64,000 bases of DNA from Pseudomonadaceae bacterium (GCA_900766265.1 CAAFUS010000010.1:372001-436000); one strand, 5' to 3'. Shown: positions 32,343-42,301, counted from the stretch's first letter. Translations and numbers: made by a program. Notes: generated by a model from the sequence alone, not told the origin.

Positions 32343-34706
32343 TTAAAAAGTTTGCCCAAGGGAGAACTGGAAGACCTGGGTCTCGGCGTTGTCCGGCTTC
32401 ACGATCGGCATGGCCAGGCTGAAGCTGAGCGGACCGAGCGCGGTGATCCAGGTCAGACCCACGCCGACCGAACTGGCCATCTCACCAAGATCGATGTCGG
32501 TACAGTTGGCCGAGCCGGACGGGCAGTTGCTGTCGAAGACGTTACCGACATCCCAGAACACCGACGTTCGCAGGGAACGCTGGTCCCTGACGAATGGCAT
32601 CGGGAAGAGCACTTCCAGGCCGCCCTGAATGAGGACATTGCCACCAAACGGTAGCGGATCGTCATCCGGATCTCTAATAGTACCCGGCCGCCCTCCATTC
32701 TCCTCACCAATACTTGGCGTACTGCGCGGTCCGAGCGTACTGTCCCTGAAGCCACGAACCGAGTTAAAGCCGCCGGCAAAATAGTTTTCATAGAATGGCA
32801 GGCGCGAGGTCGAGCCAAAGCTGTCGCCATAGCCCAGCTGCGTATGCATGCGCAGGGTGTAGGAGTCGGTCAGCGGCACGAACAGCTGGCCGTTGTAGTC
32901 GAGCTTGTAGAACGACAGGTCGCTTCCTGGAATGGTGCTCTCGAGCACGAGGCTCTGCGAATGACCGCGGGTCGCCAGCGTACCCCGGTTCAAGGTGGAC
33001 TCCGACCAGCCGATCGAGCCACGGAAGTTGAGGAACTTGTCCCCTTCCTGATCGAGGAAGTCGAAAATCTCGTCGACGGTATAGAGGCCGGTATCGATCT
33101 CGTCCTGCTGCACCGTCAGGCCGAACGTCAGGCGCGAGGTTTCGCTGATCGGGTAGCCAATGTTGATGCCGGCGCCGAGGCTGTCCACCGCATAGCTGGA
33201 GATGTTGTAGTCCAGCTCGTCGTAATCGGTCGTCCGGTAGAAGGCATTGTAACCGAGGCTGACGCCGTCTTCGGTCCAGTAGGGGTCGACGAAGCCGAAG
33301 TTGTAGCGCGACTGGTATTCGCTGCGGGTCAGACCCAGGCTCACCCGATTGCCGGTACCCAGGAAGTTGTTCTGGCTGATCGAACCGCCAAGGATCAGAC
33401 CGGCGTTCTGGGCGAAACCGATGCTCGCCATGATCGAGCCCGAGGGCTGCTCCTCGACGCTGTAGTTGACGTCGATTTGATCGTCGGTGCCGGGCACCTG
33501 CGGGGTCTCGACGTTGACCTCCCTGAAAAAGCCCAGACGCTCGAGACGGGTCTTGGACTGGTCGATCAGATAGGTCGAAGCCCAGCCGCCTTCCATCTGG
33601 CGCATCTCGCGGCGCAGCACTTCATCTTCGGTCTTAGTGTTACCGCGGAAATTGATGCGGTTCACATAGGCCCGATTGCCCGGGTCGACGGCAAAGGTGA
33701 TCGACACCGTGTTGTCTTCGTCATGGGCTTCGGGAATGCCGTTGACGTTGGCGAAGGTGTAGCCCTCGTTACCCAGACGACGGGAGATGAGTTCGGAGCT
33801 GGTGGTCATCACCTTGCGGGAGAAGACCTGGCCCTTCTTCACCAGCAGCAGCGCCTCGACTTCTTCCTGCGGAACCTTGAGGTCACCGCTCAGGCGCACG
33901 TCGCGCACGGTGTAGCGCTCGCCCTCGGCGATGTTAACGGTGATATAGACGTCTTTCTTGTCCGGCGTGATGGACACCTGGGTCGAGGTGATGTCCATGT
34001 TGATGTAGCCGCGGTCCAGGTAGTAGGAGCGCAGACGCTCAAGGTCACCCGAAAGCTTCTCGCGAGCGTACTTGTCGTCGTTACGGAAGAAGGAGAGCCA
34101 GTTGCTGGTCTTGAGCTCGAACAGGTCGGTCAGATCCTGGTCGGGGAAAACCGTGTTGCCTACGATGTTGATGTGCTTGATCGCGGCGACCGTGCCTTCG
34201 TTGATCTTGATCTTCAGCGCCACGCGGTTGCGGGGCTGGGGAACGACTTCCGTCTCGATGCCCGCCGAGTAACGGCCCTGCGCCACATATTGGCGCTGCA
34301 ACTCGTTACGCACGCCTTCGAGCGTGGCCTGCTGGAAAATCTCGCCCTCGGCCAGACCGGACTGCTGCAGGCCGTTCATCAGGTCTTCGGTCTTGATCGC
34401 TTTGTTCCCTTCGATCTCGATGCCTGAAATCGAGGGTCGCTCCACGACGGTGATGACCAGTACGTTGCCGTCACGGCCGAGCTGGATGTCCTGGAAGAAA
34501 CCGGTCTTGAACAGTGCGCGGGTCGCTTCCACGAGGCGCCGATCGTCTGCCGCATCGCCCACGTTGAGCGGCAAGGCGCCGAACACGCTACCGGCCGAGA
34601 CCCGCTGCAGGCCATTGACTCGGATATCGGAGATGGTGAAGGACTCGGCGTGAACTTCGGCGATCATCAATGCGGAAATCACCGCAGGTAGCAGCAGACG
34701 TTTCAT
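32343..34706 (-). CDS. bamA: Outer membrane protein assembly factor BamA
   Basis: Core subunit that folds and inserts beta-barrel proteins in the outer membrane. 787 residues: signal peptide (MKRLLLPAVISALMIAEVHA), five POTRA domains (about 22-425, for example FTISDIRVNGLQRVSAGSV), and a 16-strand barrel. The L6 loop VRGF motif appears as GGFNSVRGFRDST (about 649). The last residues FSLGQTF end in the C-terminal aromatic. Flanked by rseP and skp. P. aeruginosa PA3648 (Opr86) is the counterpart. Confidence 0.97.
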   Translation of the reverse strand: MKRLLLPAVISALMIAEVHAESFTISDIRVNGLQRVSAGSVFGALPLNVGDAADDRRLVEATRALFKTGFFQDIQLGRDGNVLVITVVERPSISGIEIEGNKAIKTEDLMNGLQQSGLAEGEIFQQATLEGVRNELQRQYVAQGRYSAGIETEVVPQPRNRVALKIKINEGTVAAIKHINIVGNTVFPDQDLTDLFELKTSNWLSFFRNDDKYAREKLSGDLERLRSYYLDRGYINMDITSTQVSITPDKKDVYITVNIAEGERYTVRDVRLSGDLKVPQEEVEALLLVKKGQVFSRKVMTTSSELISRRLGNEGYTFANVNGIPEAHDEDNTVSITFAVDPGNRAYVNRINFRGNTKTEDEVLRREMRQMEGGWASTYLIDQSKTRLERLGFFREVNVETPQVPGTDDQIDVNYSVEEQPSGSIMASIGFAQNAGLILGGSISQNNFLGTGNRVSLGLTRSEYQSRYNFGFVDPYWTEDGVSLGYNAFYRTTDYDELDYNISSYAVDSLGAGINIGYPISETSRLTFGLTVQQDEIDTGLYTVDEIFDFLDQEGDKFLNFRGSIGWSESTLNRGTLATRGHSQSLVLESTIPGSDLSFYKLDYNGQLFVPLTDSYTLRMHTQLGYGDSFGSTSRLPFYENYFAGGFNSVRGFRDSTLGPRSTPSIGEENGGRPGTIRDPDDDPLPFGGNVLIQGGLEVLFPMPFVRDQRSLRTSVFWDVGNVFDSNCPSGSANCTDIDLGEMASSVGVGLTWITALGPLSFSLAMPIVKPDNAETQVFQFSLGQTF

Positions 34707-34774
34707 GAAGTCCTTTCTTGTTCAGAGACCTGATAGAGAGCCGGCGCACGAGCGCGGCATTACGGTACCTGGCG

Positions 34775-36127
34775 TCACAGTCGACCGATGTCGTTGACCA
34801 GAGCCAACAGCATCACCCCGATCACCAGGCTGATACCGATCTGCACGCCCCAGCCCTGCACCCGATCCGATAGAGGCCGCCCACGTACCCACTCGATCAG
34901 ATAAAAAAGCAGGTGCCCTCCATCGAGGACCGGGATAGGCAATAGATTGAGCACGCCCAAGCTAATACTCAGATAGGCAAGGAAATTCAGGAAGTCCCCG
35001 AACCCTGACTGGGCAGAAGCGCCCGCCACTTTAGCAATGGTTATCGGACCGCTCAAGTTTTTTACCGACAGCTCGCCGAACAGCATTTTGCGCAGCGAGT
35101 CGAGCGTCAGCACACTCATCGTCCAGGTCCGCTTGGCCCCTTCGACCACGGCTTCCAGCGGGCCATAACTGACTTCGCGCAGCATGTCGGCCGGCCACTC
35201 ACCGCCTTCGACACCCGCGCCCAGATAGCCGCGGCGCCCTTCACCCTCACCGCGTGAGGCCAGCGTCACCGGCACCGTAAAGCGCTGACCGTCACGCTCG
35301 ATCTCGAAGGACACGCGCGAACCTGCCAGGGTCTTCACCGAATCGATAACTTGCTGCCAGTCGTCAAGCGATTGTCCATCGATGCTGAGCAGGCGATCGC
35401 CAACACGGATGCCGGACGCCTGCGCAGGCCCGTCGGGATCGAGCTGCGAAATCAGCGGGGCGACTTGCGGGCGCCACGGACGGATGCCGAGCGATGCAAT
35501 GGGATCCGGCTCGTCGACGCCCTTGAGCCATTCGCGCAGCTCGATTCTCCGCGTGATCGGACTATCGCTGCCAGTACCACGCACGGAGAGCTCGAGCGTG
35601 CCGCTTTCCCCGAGGCGGCGCACGAGCTGCAGGTTCACCGCCGCCCAGCCGGAGGTGTCCTGGTTATTGATGGAGACGATTTCCTGGCCGGCCACCAGGC
35701 CGGCGCGGTCGGCCAGGCTGTCGGGCTCGACGGCACCGATGACGGGTCTGACCTGCTGGCTGCCGAGCATTGCGACCAGCCAGAAGAACAGCAAGGCGAG
35801 GATGAAGTTGGCCAGAGGCCCGGCCGAGACGATGGCAAAGCGCTGACGCACCGGTTTGCGGTTGAATGCCTGGTCCAGCTGGTGCTCGGCTACCGGAGCC
35901 TCGCGCTCGTCGAGCATCTTGACGTAGCCACCCAGCGGAATCGCGGCGATCACGAACTCGGTGCCATGGCGGTCATGCCAGCGAACCAGCGGGGTGCCGA
36001 AGCCCACCGAGAAGCGCAGCACCTTGACGCCACAACGGCGCGCCACCCAGAAATGCCCGTACTCGTGAAAGGTGACCAGCACCCCCAGCGCAACCAGGGT
36101 GCCGATGATCATGTAAAGCGCGCTCAT
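34775..36127 (-). CDS. rseP: Site-2 protease RseP
   Basis: Intramembrane zinc protease of the sigma-E envelope stress pathway. 450 residues. The zinc site HEYGH (His21, Glu22, His25) lies in the first membrane helix; two PDZ domains follow (VIGAVEPDSLADRAGLVAGQEI, LISQLDPDGPAQASGIRVGDRL), and the C-terminal NLLPIPVLDGGHLLFYLIEW (LDG motif) completes the active site. Last helix to the C-terminus. Overlaps nothing; 13 bases from dxr and 68 from bamA. Confidence 0.97.
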   Translation of the reverse strand: MSALYMIIGTLVALGVLVTFHEYGHFWVARRCGVKVLRFSVGFGTPLVRWHDRHGTEFVIAAIPLGGYVKMLDEREAPVAEHQLDQAFNRKPVRQRFAIVSAGPLANFILALLFFWLVAMLGSQQVRPVIGAVEPDSLADRAGLVAGQEIVSINNQDTSGWAAVNLQLVRRLGESGTLELSVRGTGSDSPITRRIELREWLKGVDEPDPIASLGIRPWRPQVAPLISQLDPDGPAQASGIRVGDRLLSIDGQSLDDWQQVIDSVKTLAGSRVSFEIERDGQRFTVPVTLASRGEGEGRRGYLGAGVEGGEWPADMLREVSYGPLEAVVEGAKRTWTMSVLTLDSLRKMLFGELSVKNLSGPITIAKVAGASAQSGFGDFLNFLAYLSISLGVLNLLPIPVLDGGHLLFYLIEWVRGRPLSDRVQGWGVQIGISLVIGVMLLALVNDIGRL

Positions 36128-36140
36128 GGATTCCTCTGGG

Positions 36141-37319
36141 CTATTGCCCGTAGCGACTCAGCCATTGGCCTGCCAGCACGCGCGCCTGCGCGTCGGCAGC
36201 CAGCACATCCTCCAGGCATGCCGCCGGCACGCTGGCCTCGCGGCCGAGGACGTCGTCGATGATACTCGCGATCTCGGTGAAACGGATGTGTCCCGACAGA
36301 AACGCATCGACCGCCACTTCGTTCGCCGCATTGAGCATCGCCGGTGCGGTGCCACAGGCCTGGGCCGCCAGGCGAGCCAGGCGCAGACAGGGAAAACGCT
36401 GCTCGTCCGGCGCCTGGAAATCCAGACGGCCGATACGCAGCAGGTCCAGGGAAGAAACGCCGGAATGAATACGCTCGGGCCAGGCCAGCGCATGGGCGAT
36501 AGGCGTGCGCATGTCGGGATTGCCGAGCTGGGCGAGCACCGAACCGTCGATGTAGTCGACCATAGAATGGATGACGCTCTGCGGGTGAATCACCACCTCG
36601 ACCTGCTCGGGCCTGGCATCGAACAGCCAGCAGGCCTCGATGAGCTCAAGCCCCTTGTTCATCATGCTGGCCGAATCGACCGAGATCTTTCGCCCCATCG
36701 ACCAGTTCGGATGAGCACAGGCCTGCTCCGGCGATACGTCGTGCAACTGGTCGACCGGCATCTCGCGAAACGGACCGCCGGAGGCGGTCAGCAGGATCCG
36801 GCGAACGCCGACGGCAGTCAATCCGCGACCATAGTCGGCCGGCAGGCACTGGAAGATGGCGTTGTGCTCGCTGTCGATCGGCAGCAGCATCGCATTGCTG
36901 TCGCGCAGCGCCTGCATGAACAGCGCACCGGACATTACCAGGGCTTCCTTGTTGGCCAACAGCACCCGCTTGTCCGCCTTCACCGCCGCCAAGGTGGGCC
37001 GCAAACCTGCAGCACCGACGATGGCAGCCATGACCGCGTCGACCTCCGGATCGGCCGCCACCTCGCACAGCCCACCCTCACCCACCAGTACGCGGGTATC
37101 CAGGCCCGCCTGCTGGAGATCCTGCTGCAAGCAACGCGCGCTCGCCTCCTCGGCCACCACCGCGTAGCGCGGCCGATGGATCAGGCACAGCGCTCGCAAT
37201 TCATCGATACGGGAGAACGCCGTGAGCGCGAAGACTTCATAGCGATCCGGATGGCGGGCAATCACATCCAGCGTGCTGAGCCCGATGGAGCCAGTAGCCC
37301 CAAGCACGGTGATCTTCAT
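36141..37319 (-). CDS. dxr: 1-deoxy-D-xylulose 5-phosphate reductoisomerase
   Basis: Second step of the MEP pathway: DXP to MEP with NADPH. 392 residues from ATG 37319. NADPH loop TVLGATGSIGLSTLDVI (about 4-20) must be at the N-terminus, so the long upstream frame was discarded. LANKEALVMSG (about 123-133) and SVDSASMMNKGLELIEA (about 220-236) carry the metal and substrate residues. Starts eight bases after the cdsA stop; ispD, ispF and dxr are all in this window. Confidence 0.97.
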   Translation of the reverse strand: MKITVLGATGSIGLSTLDVIARHPDRYEVFALTAFSRIDELRALCLIHRPRYAVVAEEASARCLQQDLQQAGLDTRVLVGEGGLCEVAADPEVDAVMAAIVGAAGLRPTLAAVKADKRVLLANKEALVMSGALFMQALRDSNAMLLPIDSEHNAIFQCLPADYGRGLTAVGVRRILLTASGGPFREMPVDQLHDVSPEQACAHPNWSMGRKISVDSASMMNKGLELIEACWLFDARPEQVEVVIHPQSVIHSMVDYIDGSVLAQLGNPDMRTPIAHALAWPERIHSGVSSLDLLRIGRLDFQAPDEQRFPCLRLARLAAQACGTAPAMLNAANEVAVDAFLSGHIRFTEIASIIDDVLGREASVPAACLEDVLAADAQARVLAGQWLSRYGQ

Positions 37320-37327
37320 CAGCTGGC

Positions 37328-38143
37328 TCACCAGGCACCCCAGCGGGCGAGCCAGAGCAACACGGCGAACAGGGGAATCGCAGCGGTCAGACTGTCGATG
37401 CGGTCCATCACACCACCATGGCCAGGCAACAGCTGACTGCTGTCCTTGATACCCGACTTGCGCTTGAACATGCTTTCGGTGAGATCGCCCACCACAGAGA
37501 TCAGCACGACCAGCGCGGCACCGACCAACGCCAGGATGATGGCCTGCCCGTCCCAACCGCGATAAAACCCGACACCTGCAGTAATCACGAGGCTGGTTGC
37601 CAGACCGCCGATCAACCCTTCCCAGCTTTTACCGGGGCTCACCAGCGGGGCCAGCTTGCGCTTGCCCAGCGCGCGACCGCAGAAATAGGCACCGATATCC
37701 GCCGCCCAGACGAGCACCATCACCGCTACGATCAGCCAGTTGCCCAGCGGCCACTGTTTGAGCACAACCAGTGCTTGCCAGGCCGGCACGAGAATCAGCA
37801 GACCGATCAACAGGCTACCCGGCGCACCGCCCCAGAGGGCGGTGCTGCGGGGATAGGTCAGGACCAACCCGGTCGCCGCCAGCCACCACAACACGCCGGC
37901 CCATAGCAGCCAGGGCGCGAGCCCCGGCGAGCTGTAGGCCAGCATCAGTAGGATCGCCACGATCAGAGCATAACCCACCCGTACCGCCTGGCTCTGGTAG
38001 CCGGCCAGCCTCGCCCACTCCCAGGCCCCTAGTGTCACCACCAGTCCGATGAAGAGTGCGAATGCGACGCCATGGAGCAGAAAGAAACCGATCAGCGCAA
38101 CGGGGAGCAGGATCAGTGCGGTGATGATTCTTTGTTTCAGCAT
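37328..38143 (-). CDS. cdsA: Phosphatidate cytidylyltransferase
   Basis: Makes CDP-diacylglycerol from CTP and phosphatidic acid, the branch point of phospholipids. 271 residues, about eight membrane helices. The signature is complete: MFKRKSGIKDSSQLLPGHGG followed by VMDRIDS (about 225-250). Start ATG 38143 overlaps uppS by seven bases; the frame is open farther upstream without homology. PlsB, the first acyltransferase of the same pathway, lies at 55263. Confidence 0.96.
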   Translation of the reverse strand: MLKQRIITALILLPVALIGFFLLHGVAFALFIGLVVTLGAWEWARLAGYQSQAVRVGYALIVAILLMLAYSSPGLAPWLLWAGVLWWLAATGLVLTYPRSTALWGGAPGSLLIGLLILVPAWQALVVLKQWPLGNWLIVAVMVLVWAADIGAYFCGRALGKRKLAPLVSPGKSWEGLIGGLATSLVITAGVGFYRGWDGQAIILALVGAALVVLISVVGDLTESMFKRKSGIKDSSQLLPGHGGVMDRIDSLTAAIPLFAVLLWLARWGAW

Positions 38144-38898
38144 TCGGCCCCAGCCTCTCTTTCGACCTGCTCGCAGGTTTTGCCAAAGCGGCGCTGTCGC
38201 GTGGCGTAGTCCGCCAGCGCCTGGCGCATCGCCTCGTGTTTGAAATCGGGCCAGTAGAGGTCCGAAAAATAGAGCTCCGCGTAGGCGATCTGCCACAGCA
38301 GGAAATTACTGATGCGGCGCTCGCCGCCGGTGCGTATGCACAAGTCGGGAAGCGGGCCGTCCTCGGTGGCCAGATACCCCTGGAACAGCGCTGGCGTGAT
38401 TTCGTCGGGATTCAGGCGTCCTGCCTGGGCCTCACGCGCCAGCCGCTGTGCGGCCTGGGCGATATCCCATTGGCCGCCATAGTTGGCTGCCACCTGCAGG
38501 ATGAAGCGATTGGGGCCGGCAGTCATGGCTTCGGCCTGCGCCATCGCAGCCTGCAGTTCGGGATGGAACCGCGAGCGATCGCCTATGATCTTCAGGCTGA
38601 TGCCGTTCTCGTTGAGCTTCCTCGCCTCACGGCGCAACGCCGACAGGAAGAGCTCCATCAGCGCTCCGACTTCTTCAGCCGGCCGCTGCCAGTTCTCACT
38701 GGAGAAGGCGAACAGCGTCAGCACCTCGACGCCCGCCTGCGCGCACACCTCGATCACCGCTCTTACCGCGTCGACTCCGGCCTTGTGGCCAGCCACTCCC
38801 GGCAGCAAACGCCTTTTAGCCCAGCGGTTGTTGCCATCCATGATGATTGCAACATGGCGAGGAACGCTCCGCCCGGCAATCTGCCTGACCTTTTCCAT
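38137..38898 (-). CDS. uppS: Undecaprenyl diphosphate synthase
   Basis: Condenses isopentenyl diphosphate onto farnesyl diphosphate to give the C55 carrier. 253 residues. Catalytic Asp21 in IIMDGNNRWAKRR, then LTLFAFSSENWQRPAEEV (about 61-78), and the C-terminal DLCIRTGGERRISNFLLWQIAYAEL region that binds substrate diphosphate. Overlaps cdsA. 151 bases separate it from frr. The DUF368 gene, candidate recycler of C55-P, also lies in this window. Confidence 0.97.
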   Translation of the reverse strand: MEKVRQIAGRSVPRHVAIIMDGNNRWAKRRLLPGVAGHKAGVDAVRAVIEVCAQAGVEVLTLFAFSSENWQRPAEEVGALMELFLSALRREARKLNENGISLKIIGDRSRFHPELQAAMAQAEAMTAGPNRFILQVAANYGGQWDIAQAAQRLAREAQAGRLNPDEITPALFQGYLATEDGPLPDLCIRTGGERRISNFLLWQIAYAELYFSDLYWPDFKHEAMRQALADYATRQRRFGKTCEQVEREAGAEC

Positions 38899-39049
38899 GA
38901 AACGACTCTACTTGCGCTATAAGCGCGGCGAACGATAAAGGATGAAGCTAGACCTGCGCATCACGACGCAGCCCGATGCAAGGACGGATGCCGTCCGTCC
39001 GGATGGAGCCGAGATAGCCCCCTGCATCAGACGATAGCCGAACGGGGCC

Positions 39050-39607
39050 TTACACAGCCATCAGATCGGCTTCTTTGGCTTCGAGCAACTTCTCGACTTC
39101 GGCGACGAACTTGTCGGTCAGTTTTTGCACGTCATCCTGTGCACGACGCTCCTCGTCTTCGCTGATTTCCTTTTCCTTGACCAGATCCTTGAGCTGCGCC
39201 AGGGCGTCGCGGCGGATGTTGCGGATGGCGACCCGGGCGTTCTCCGCCTCGCTCCGCGCTTGCTTGGAGAAGCCCTTGCGGGTTTCCTCGGTCAGGGCAG
39301 GCATCGGCACGCGGATGGTGGTACCCGCAGTGGCCGGGTTCAGGCCCAGATCGGACGTCATGATGGCCTTCTCGACGGCCTGGATCATGCCCTTGTCGAA
39401 CACGCTCAGCGCGAGGGTACGGGAGTCCTCGACGGTCACGTTGGCGACCTGGCGCAGCGGCGTGTCGCTGCCGTAGTACGACACCGTGATGCTGTCGAGA
39501 ATGCTGGGGTGCGCCCGCCCGGTGCGGATCTTGGCGAAAGCGTGGCCAAGGGATTCCAGGCTCTTCTGCATGCGCTCCTGCGCGTCTTTCTTGATCTCGT
39601 TGATCAT
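39050..39607 (-). CDS. frr: Ribosome recycling factor
   Basis: Splits post-termination ribosomes together with EF-G. 185 residues, the family length, from the ATG at 39607 which overlaps the pyrH stop (ATGA); the upstream open frame is not conserved. KIRTGRAHPSILDSI (about 26-40), LRQVANVTVEDSRTLAL (about 52-68) and the PMPALTEETRKGFSKQAR segment of the domain II hinge are all standard. Functionally notable beside the ribosome-stalling genes near 15 kb, but the locations are unrelated. Confidence 0.97.
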   Translation of the reverse strand: MINEIKKDAQERMQKSLESLGHAFAKIRTGRAHPSILDSITVSYYGSDTPLRQVANVTVEDSRTLALSVFDKGMIQAVEKAIMTSDLGLNPATAGTTIRVPMPALTEETRKGFSKQARSEAENARVAIRNIRRDALAQLKDLVKEKEISEDEERRAQDDVQKLTDKFVAEVEKLLEAKEADLMAV

Positions 39608-40347
39608 TCGTTCGACTCCTCGATCAGTGTTCCTTCGGCGCCACCGAGCACGATGTTCAGCAGGGCGCCGGGCTTGTTCATGTTGAAGACTCGCAGCGGC
39701 ATGTTGTGGTCGCGGCACAGGCAGATGGCCGTCAGATCCATCACGCCAAGTTTGCGGTCGAGCACGCCATCATAGGTCAGGCGATCGAATTTCTCCGCAT
39801 TGGGGTCCTTGAACGGATCGGCCGTGTAGACGCCGTCGACCTTGGTCGCCTTGAGCACCACGTCGGCGTGGATCTCAATGGCGCGCAGGCAAGCTGCAGA
39901 GTCAGTCGTGAAGAAGGGGTTACCGGTGCCCGCGGAGAAGATCACCACTTCGCCAGTATTGAGGTGACGCATGGCCTTGCGGCGGTCGTAGTGATCGGTC
40001 ACGCCGACCATCGATATGGCGGACATCACCAGTGCCGGAATATTGGAGCGCTCGAGCGCGTCGCGCATGGCCAGGGCGTTCATCACGGTGGCCAGCATAC
40101 CCATGTGGTCCCCGGTGACTCGATCCATGCCCGCCGCCGAAAGCGCCGCGCCACGGAACAGGTTGCCACCGCCAATGACCAGGCCGACCTGGACGCCAAT
40201 CCCAACCAGCTGACCGACTTCCAGCGCCATTCGATCCAGCACCTTCGGATCGATGCCGAAATCTTCGGACCCCATCAGGGCTTCGCCGCTTAACTTGAGC
40301 AGAATCCTTTTATAGCGAGGTTTGCGTCCACTCACCTGCTGAGCCAT
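39604..40347 (-). CDS. pyrH: Uridylate kinase
   Basis: Phosphorylates UMP to UDP. 247 residues of the amino-acid kinase fold: KRILLKLSGEALMG (about 17-30), VGLVIGGGNLFRGAALSA (about 55-72), and FSAGTGNPFFTTDSAA (about 148-163). Start ATG 40347 was chosen from MAQQVSGRKPRYKR, matching the P. aeruginosa protein, rather than the 29 codons farther out. Overlaps frr. Confidence 0.97.
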   Translation of the reverse strand: MAQQVSGRKPRYKRILLKLSGEALMGSEDFGIDPKVLDRMALEVGQLVGIGVQVGLVIGGGNLFRGAALSAAGMDRVTGDHMGMLATVMNALAMRDALERSNIPALVMSAISMVGVTDHYDRRKAMRHLNTGEVVIFSAGTGNPFFTTDSAACLRAIEIHADVVLKATKVDGVYTADPFKDPNAEKFDRLTYDGVLDRKLGVMDLTAICLCRDHNMPLRVFNMNKPGALLNIVLGGAEGTLIEESNE

Positions 40348-40478
40348 TGCGAGTCTCTCCTGCGGCGTTCGATGTAAGAAGGCTGAAGCAAAATATCTGC
40401 GGTGTGACAGCACGAAGTCGCGTTGGTGCCACAACGCCAGTTAAAACAGGCGCTAAAAACAACGCCTTGCACCATTTG

Positions 40479-40517
40479 AAAAAAGAGGCCGCGCGCGTGA
40501 GCGGGCAGCCTCTTTTT
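40479..40517 (-). terminator. Intrinsic terminator downstream of tsf
   Basis: On the minus strand AAAAAGAGGC (40517-40508) pairs with GCCTCTTTTT (40489-40480) around an 18-base GC-rich loop. Its T-run is at the 3' end and it starts 15-20 bases after the tsf stop. pyrH therefore needs a promoter in 40348-40478. Confidence 0.7.
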
Positions 40518-40533
40518 ATTACAGCAACGTACC

Positions 40534-41403
40534 TTACTGCTTGATAGCCGCTACCTGGGCAGCTACTTCCGCAGCGAAGTCCACTTCGGCACGCTCGATG
40601 CCTTCGCCTACTTCGTAACGCACGAAGGAAACGATTTCGGCACCGGCTTTCTTCGCCAGGTCACCGACCTTGACTTCTGGATCCTTGACGAAAGGCTGCT
40701 CGACCAGGCTGGCTTCGGCCAGGAACTTCTGGATACGACCACCGACCATCTTCTCGACGATTTCGGCAGGCTTGCCTTTGATCTTGTCTTCGTTCAGTGC
40801 CAGGAAAACACCCTTCTCGCGCTCGATAGCTTCCTCGGAAACCTCGGACGGATTGAGGAACTGCGGGTTGCTAGCGGCAACATGCATCGCGATTTCCTTG
40901 GCCAGGTCAGCATCGCCGCCCTTGAGCACGACCAGCACGCCGATACGGTGACCGTGCAGGTAGGCACCGACGACATCGCCTTCTACGCGGGTCAGACGAC
41001 GGATATTGACGTTCTCGCCACACTTGGCGACCAGTGCCTCGCGCGCCGGCTCCTGCGCCGCGATCAGCGGAGCGGCTTCGGTCAGCTGCTGGGCGAAGGC
41101 CTTGTCCAGGCTGTCGGCGACGAATGCCTTGAAGTCGTCCTGCAGGGCCAGGAAGTCGGTCTGGGAGTTGACCTCGATGATCACGGCAGCCTTGTTGTCA
41201 TCGGCAACCTTGACCGCGATGGAGCCTTCGGCGGCGATGTTGCCAGCCTTCTTGGCCGCCTTGATCGCGCCAGCGGCACGCATGTCGTCGATCGCTTTTT
41301 CGATGTCGCCGCCGGCAGCAGTCAGTGCCTTCTTGCAGTCCATCATGCCCTGGCCGGTACGCTCGCGCAGTTCTTTAACCAAGGCCGCAGTAATTTCTGC
41401 CAT
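40534..41403 (-). CDS. tsf: Translation elongation factor Ts
   Basis: Nucleotide exchange factor for EF-Tu. 289 residues from ATG 41403 with AGAGGA upstream. KELRERTGQGMMDCKKAL (about 10-27) is the N-terminal signature, and EVNSQTDFLAL (about 77-87) is the TDF motif that inserts into EF-Tu. An upstream ATG adds 12 unconserved residues. Runs after rpsB on the same strand. Confidence 0.97.
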   Translation of the reverse strand: MAEITAALVKELRERTGQGMMDCKKALTAAGGDIEKAIDDMRAAGAIKAAKKAGNIAAEGSIAVKVADDNKAAVIIEVNSQTDFLALQDDFKAFVADSLDKAFAQQLTEAAPLIAAQEPAREALVAKCGENVNIRRLTRVEGDVVGAYLHGHRIGVLVVLKGGDADLAKEIAMHVAASNPQFLNPSEVSEEAIEREKGVFLALNEDKIKGKPAEIVEKMVGGRIQKFLAEASLVEQPFVKDPEVKVGDLAKKAGAEIVSFVRYEVGEGIERAEVDFAAEVAAQVAAIKQ

Positions 41404-41470
41404 GTCGCAATCCTCTCGATAGGTATTCAAACCATTCATCCGCCATGCAGATGATCAATTCGGAAGTGGC

Positions 41471-41495
41471 AAAAAGGGGGCCTAGCCCCCCTTTT
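41471..41495 (-). terminator. Attenuator-like terminator between rpsB and tsf
   Basis: On the minus strand AAAAGGGGGGC / GCCCCCTTTTT with a three-base loop (41495-41485, 41481-41471), followed by GCC. In other bacteria this site partly terminates rpsB transcripts and lets some readthrough feed tsf. Confidence 0.75.
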
Positions 41496-41529
41496 GTTCA
41501 ACGGGTATCAGCTATGCAACGATGCTCGC

Positions 41530-42270
41530 TCAGCCTTCGGCGGCCTCGGGTGCAGCTTCCTCGACGAACTCGTCGGAACCGACACCTGCATTCTGACGAC
41601 CACGCAGGACAGCATCGGCCATCGCGCCGAGGTAAAGCTGAACGGCGCGAATGGCGTCGTCGTTACCCGGGATGATGTAGTCGACGCCTTCAGGGCTGCT
41701 GTTGGTATCGACGATGCCGATGACCGGAATGCCCAGCTTGTTGGCTTCGGAGATGGCGATGCGCTCGTGATCGACGTCGATGACGAACATCGCATCAGGC
41801 AGGCCGCCCATATCCTTGATGCCGCCCAGGCTGCGATCGAGCTTTTCCAGATCGCGGGTGCGCATCAGGGCTTCTTTCTTGGTCAGCTTGGCGAAAGTGC
41901 CGTCCTGGGACTGGACTTCCAGCTCACGCAGACGCTTGATCGAGGCGCGGATGGTCTTGTAGTTGGTCAGCATACCGCCGAGCCAGCGGTGATCGACGTA
42001 CGGCGAACCGCAACGGGCCGCTTCTTCGCGAACGATCTTGCCAGCGGAACGCTTGGTGCCGACGAACAGGATCTTGTTCTTGCCGGAAGCCAGCTTCTCA
42101 ACGAAGCTCAGGGCTTCGTTGAACATCGGCAGGGTCTTCTCGAGGTTGATGATGTGGATCTTGTTGCGCGCGCCGAAAATGTACTTGTCCATTTTCGGGT
42201 TCCAGTAACGGGTCTGGTGGCCGAAGTGCACACCGGCCTTCAGCATATCGCGCATGGTGACTTGAGACAT
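41530..42270 (-). CDS. rpsB: 30S ribosomal protein S2
   Basis: Small-subunit protein of 246 residues. MRDMLKAGVHFGHQTRYWNPKM (N-terminal signature, residues 6-27), KIHIINLEKTLPMF (about 37-50), RWLGGMLTNYKTIRAS and the PDAMFVIDVDHERIA segment are all conserved. The C-terminus (EEAAPEAAEG) is low-complexity as in Pseudomonas. Promoter lies in the 300-base region toward map. A structured leader sits just ahead of it. Confidence 0.98.
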   Translation of the reverse strand: MSQVTMRDMLKAGVHFGHQTRYWNPKMDKYIFGARNKIHIINLEKTLPMFNEALSFVEKLASGKNKILFVGTKRSAGKIVREEAARCGSPYVDHRWLGGMLTNYKTIRASIKRLRELEVQSQDGTFAKLTKKEALMRTRDLEKLDRSLGGIKDMGGLPDAMFVIDVDHERIAISEANKLGIPVIGIVDTNSSPEGVDYIIPGNDDAIRAVQLYLGAMADAVLRGRQNAGVGSDEFVEEAAPEAAEG

Positions 42271-42301
42271 GGGACTTCCTCAGTAAGTCGGGTTAGGCCT
42301 C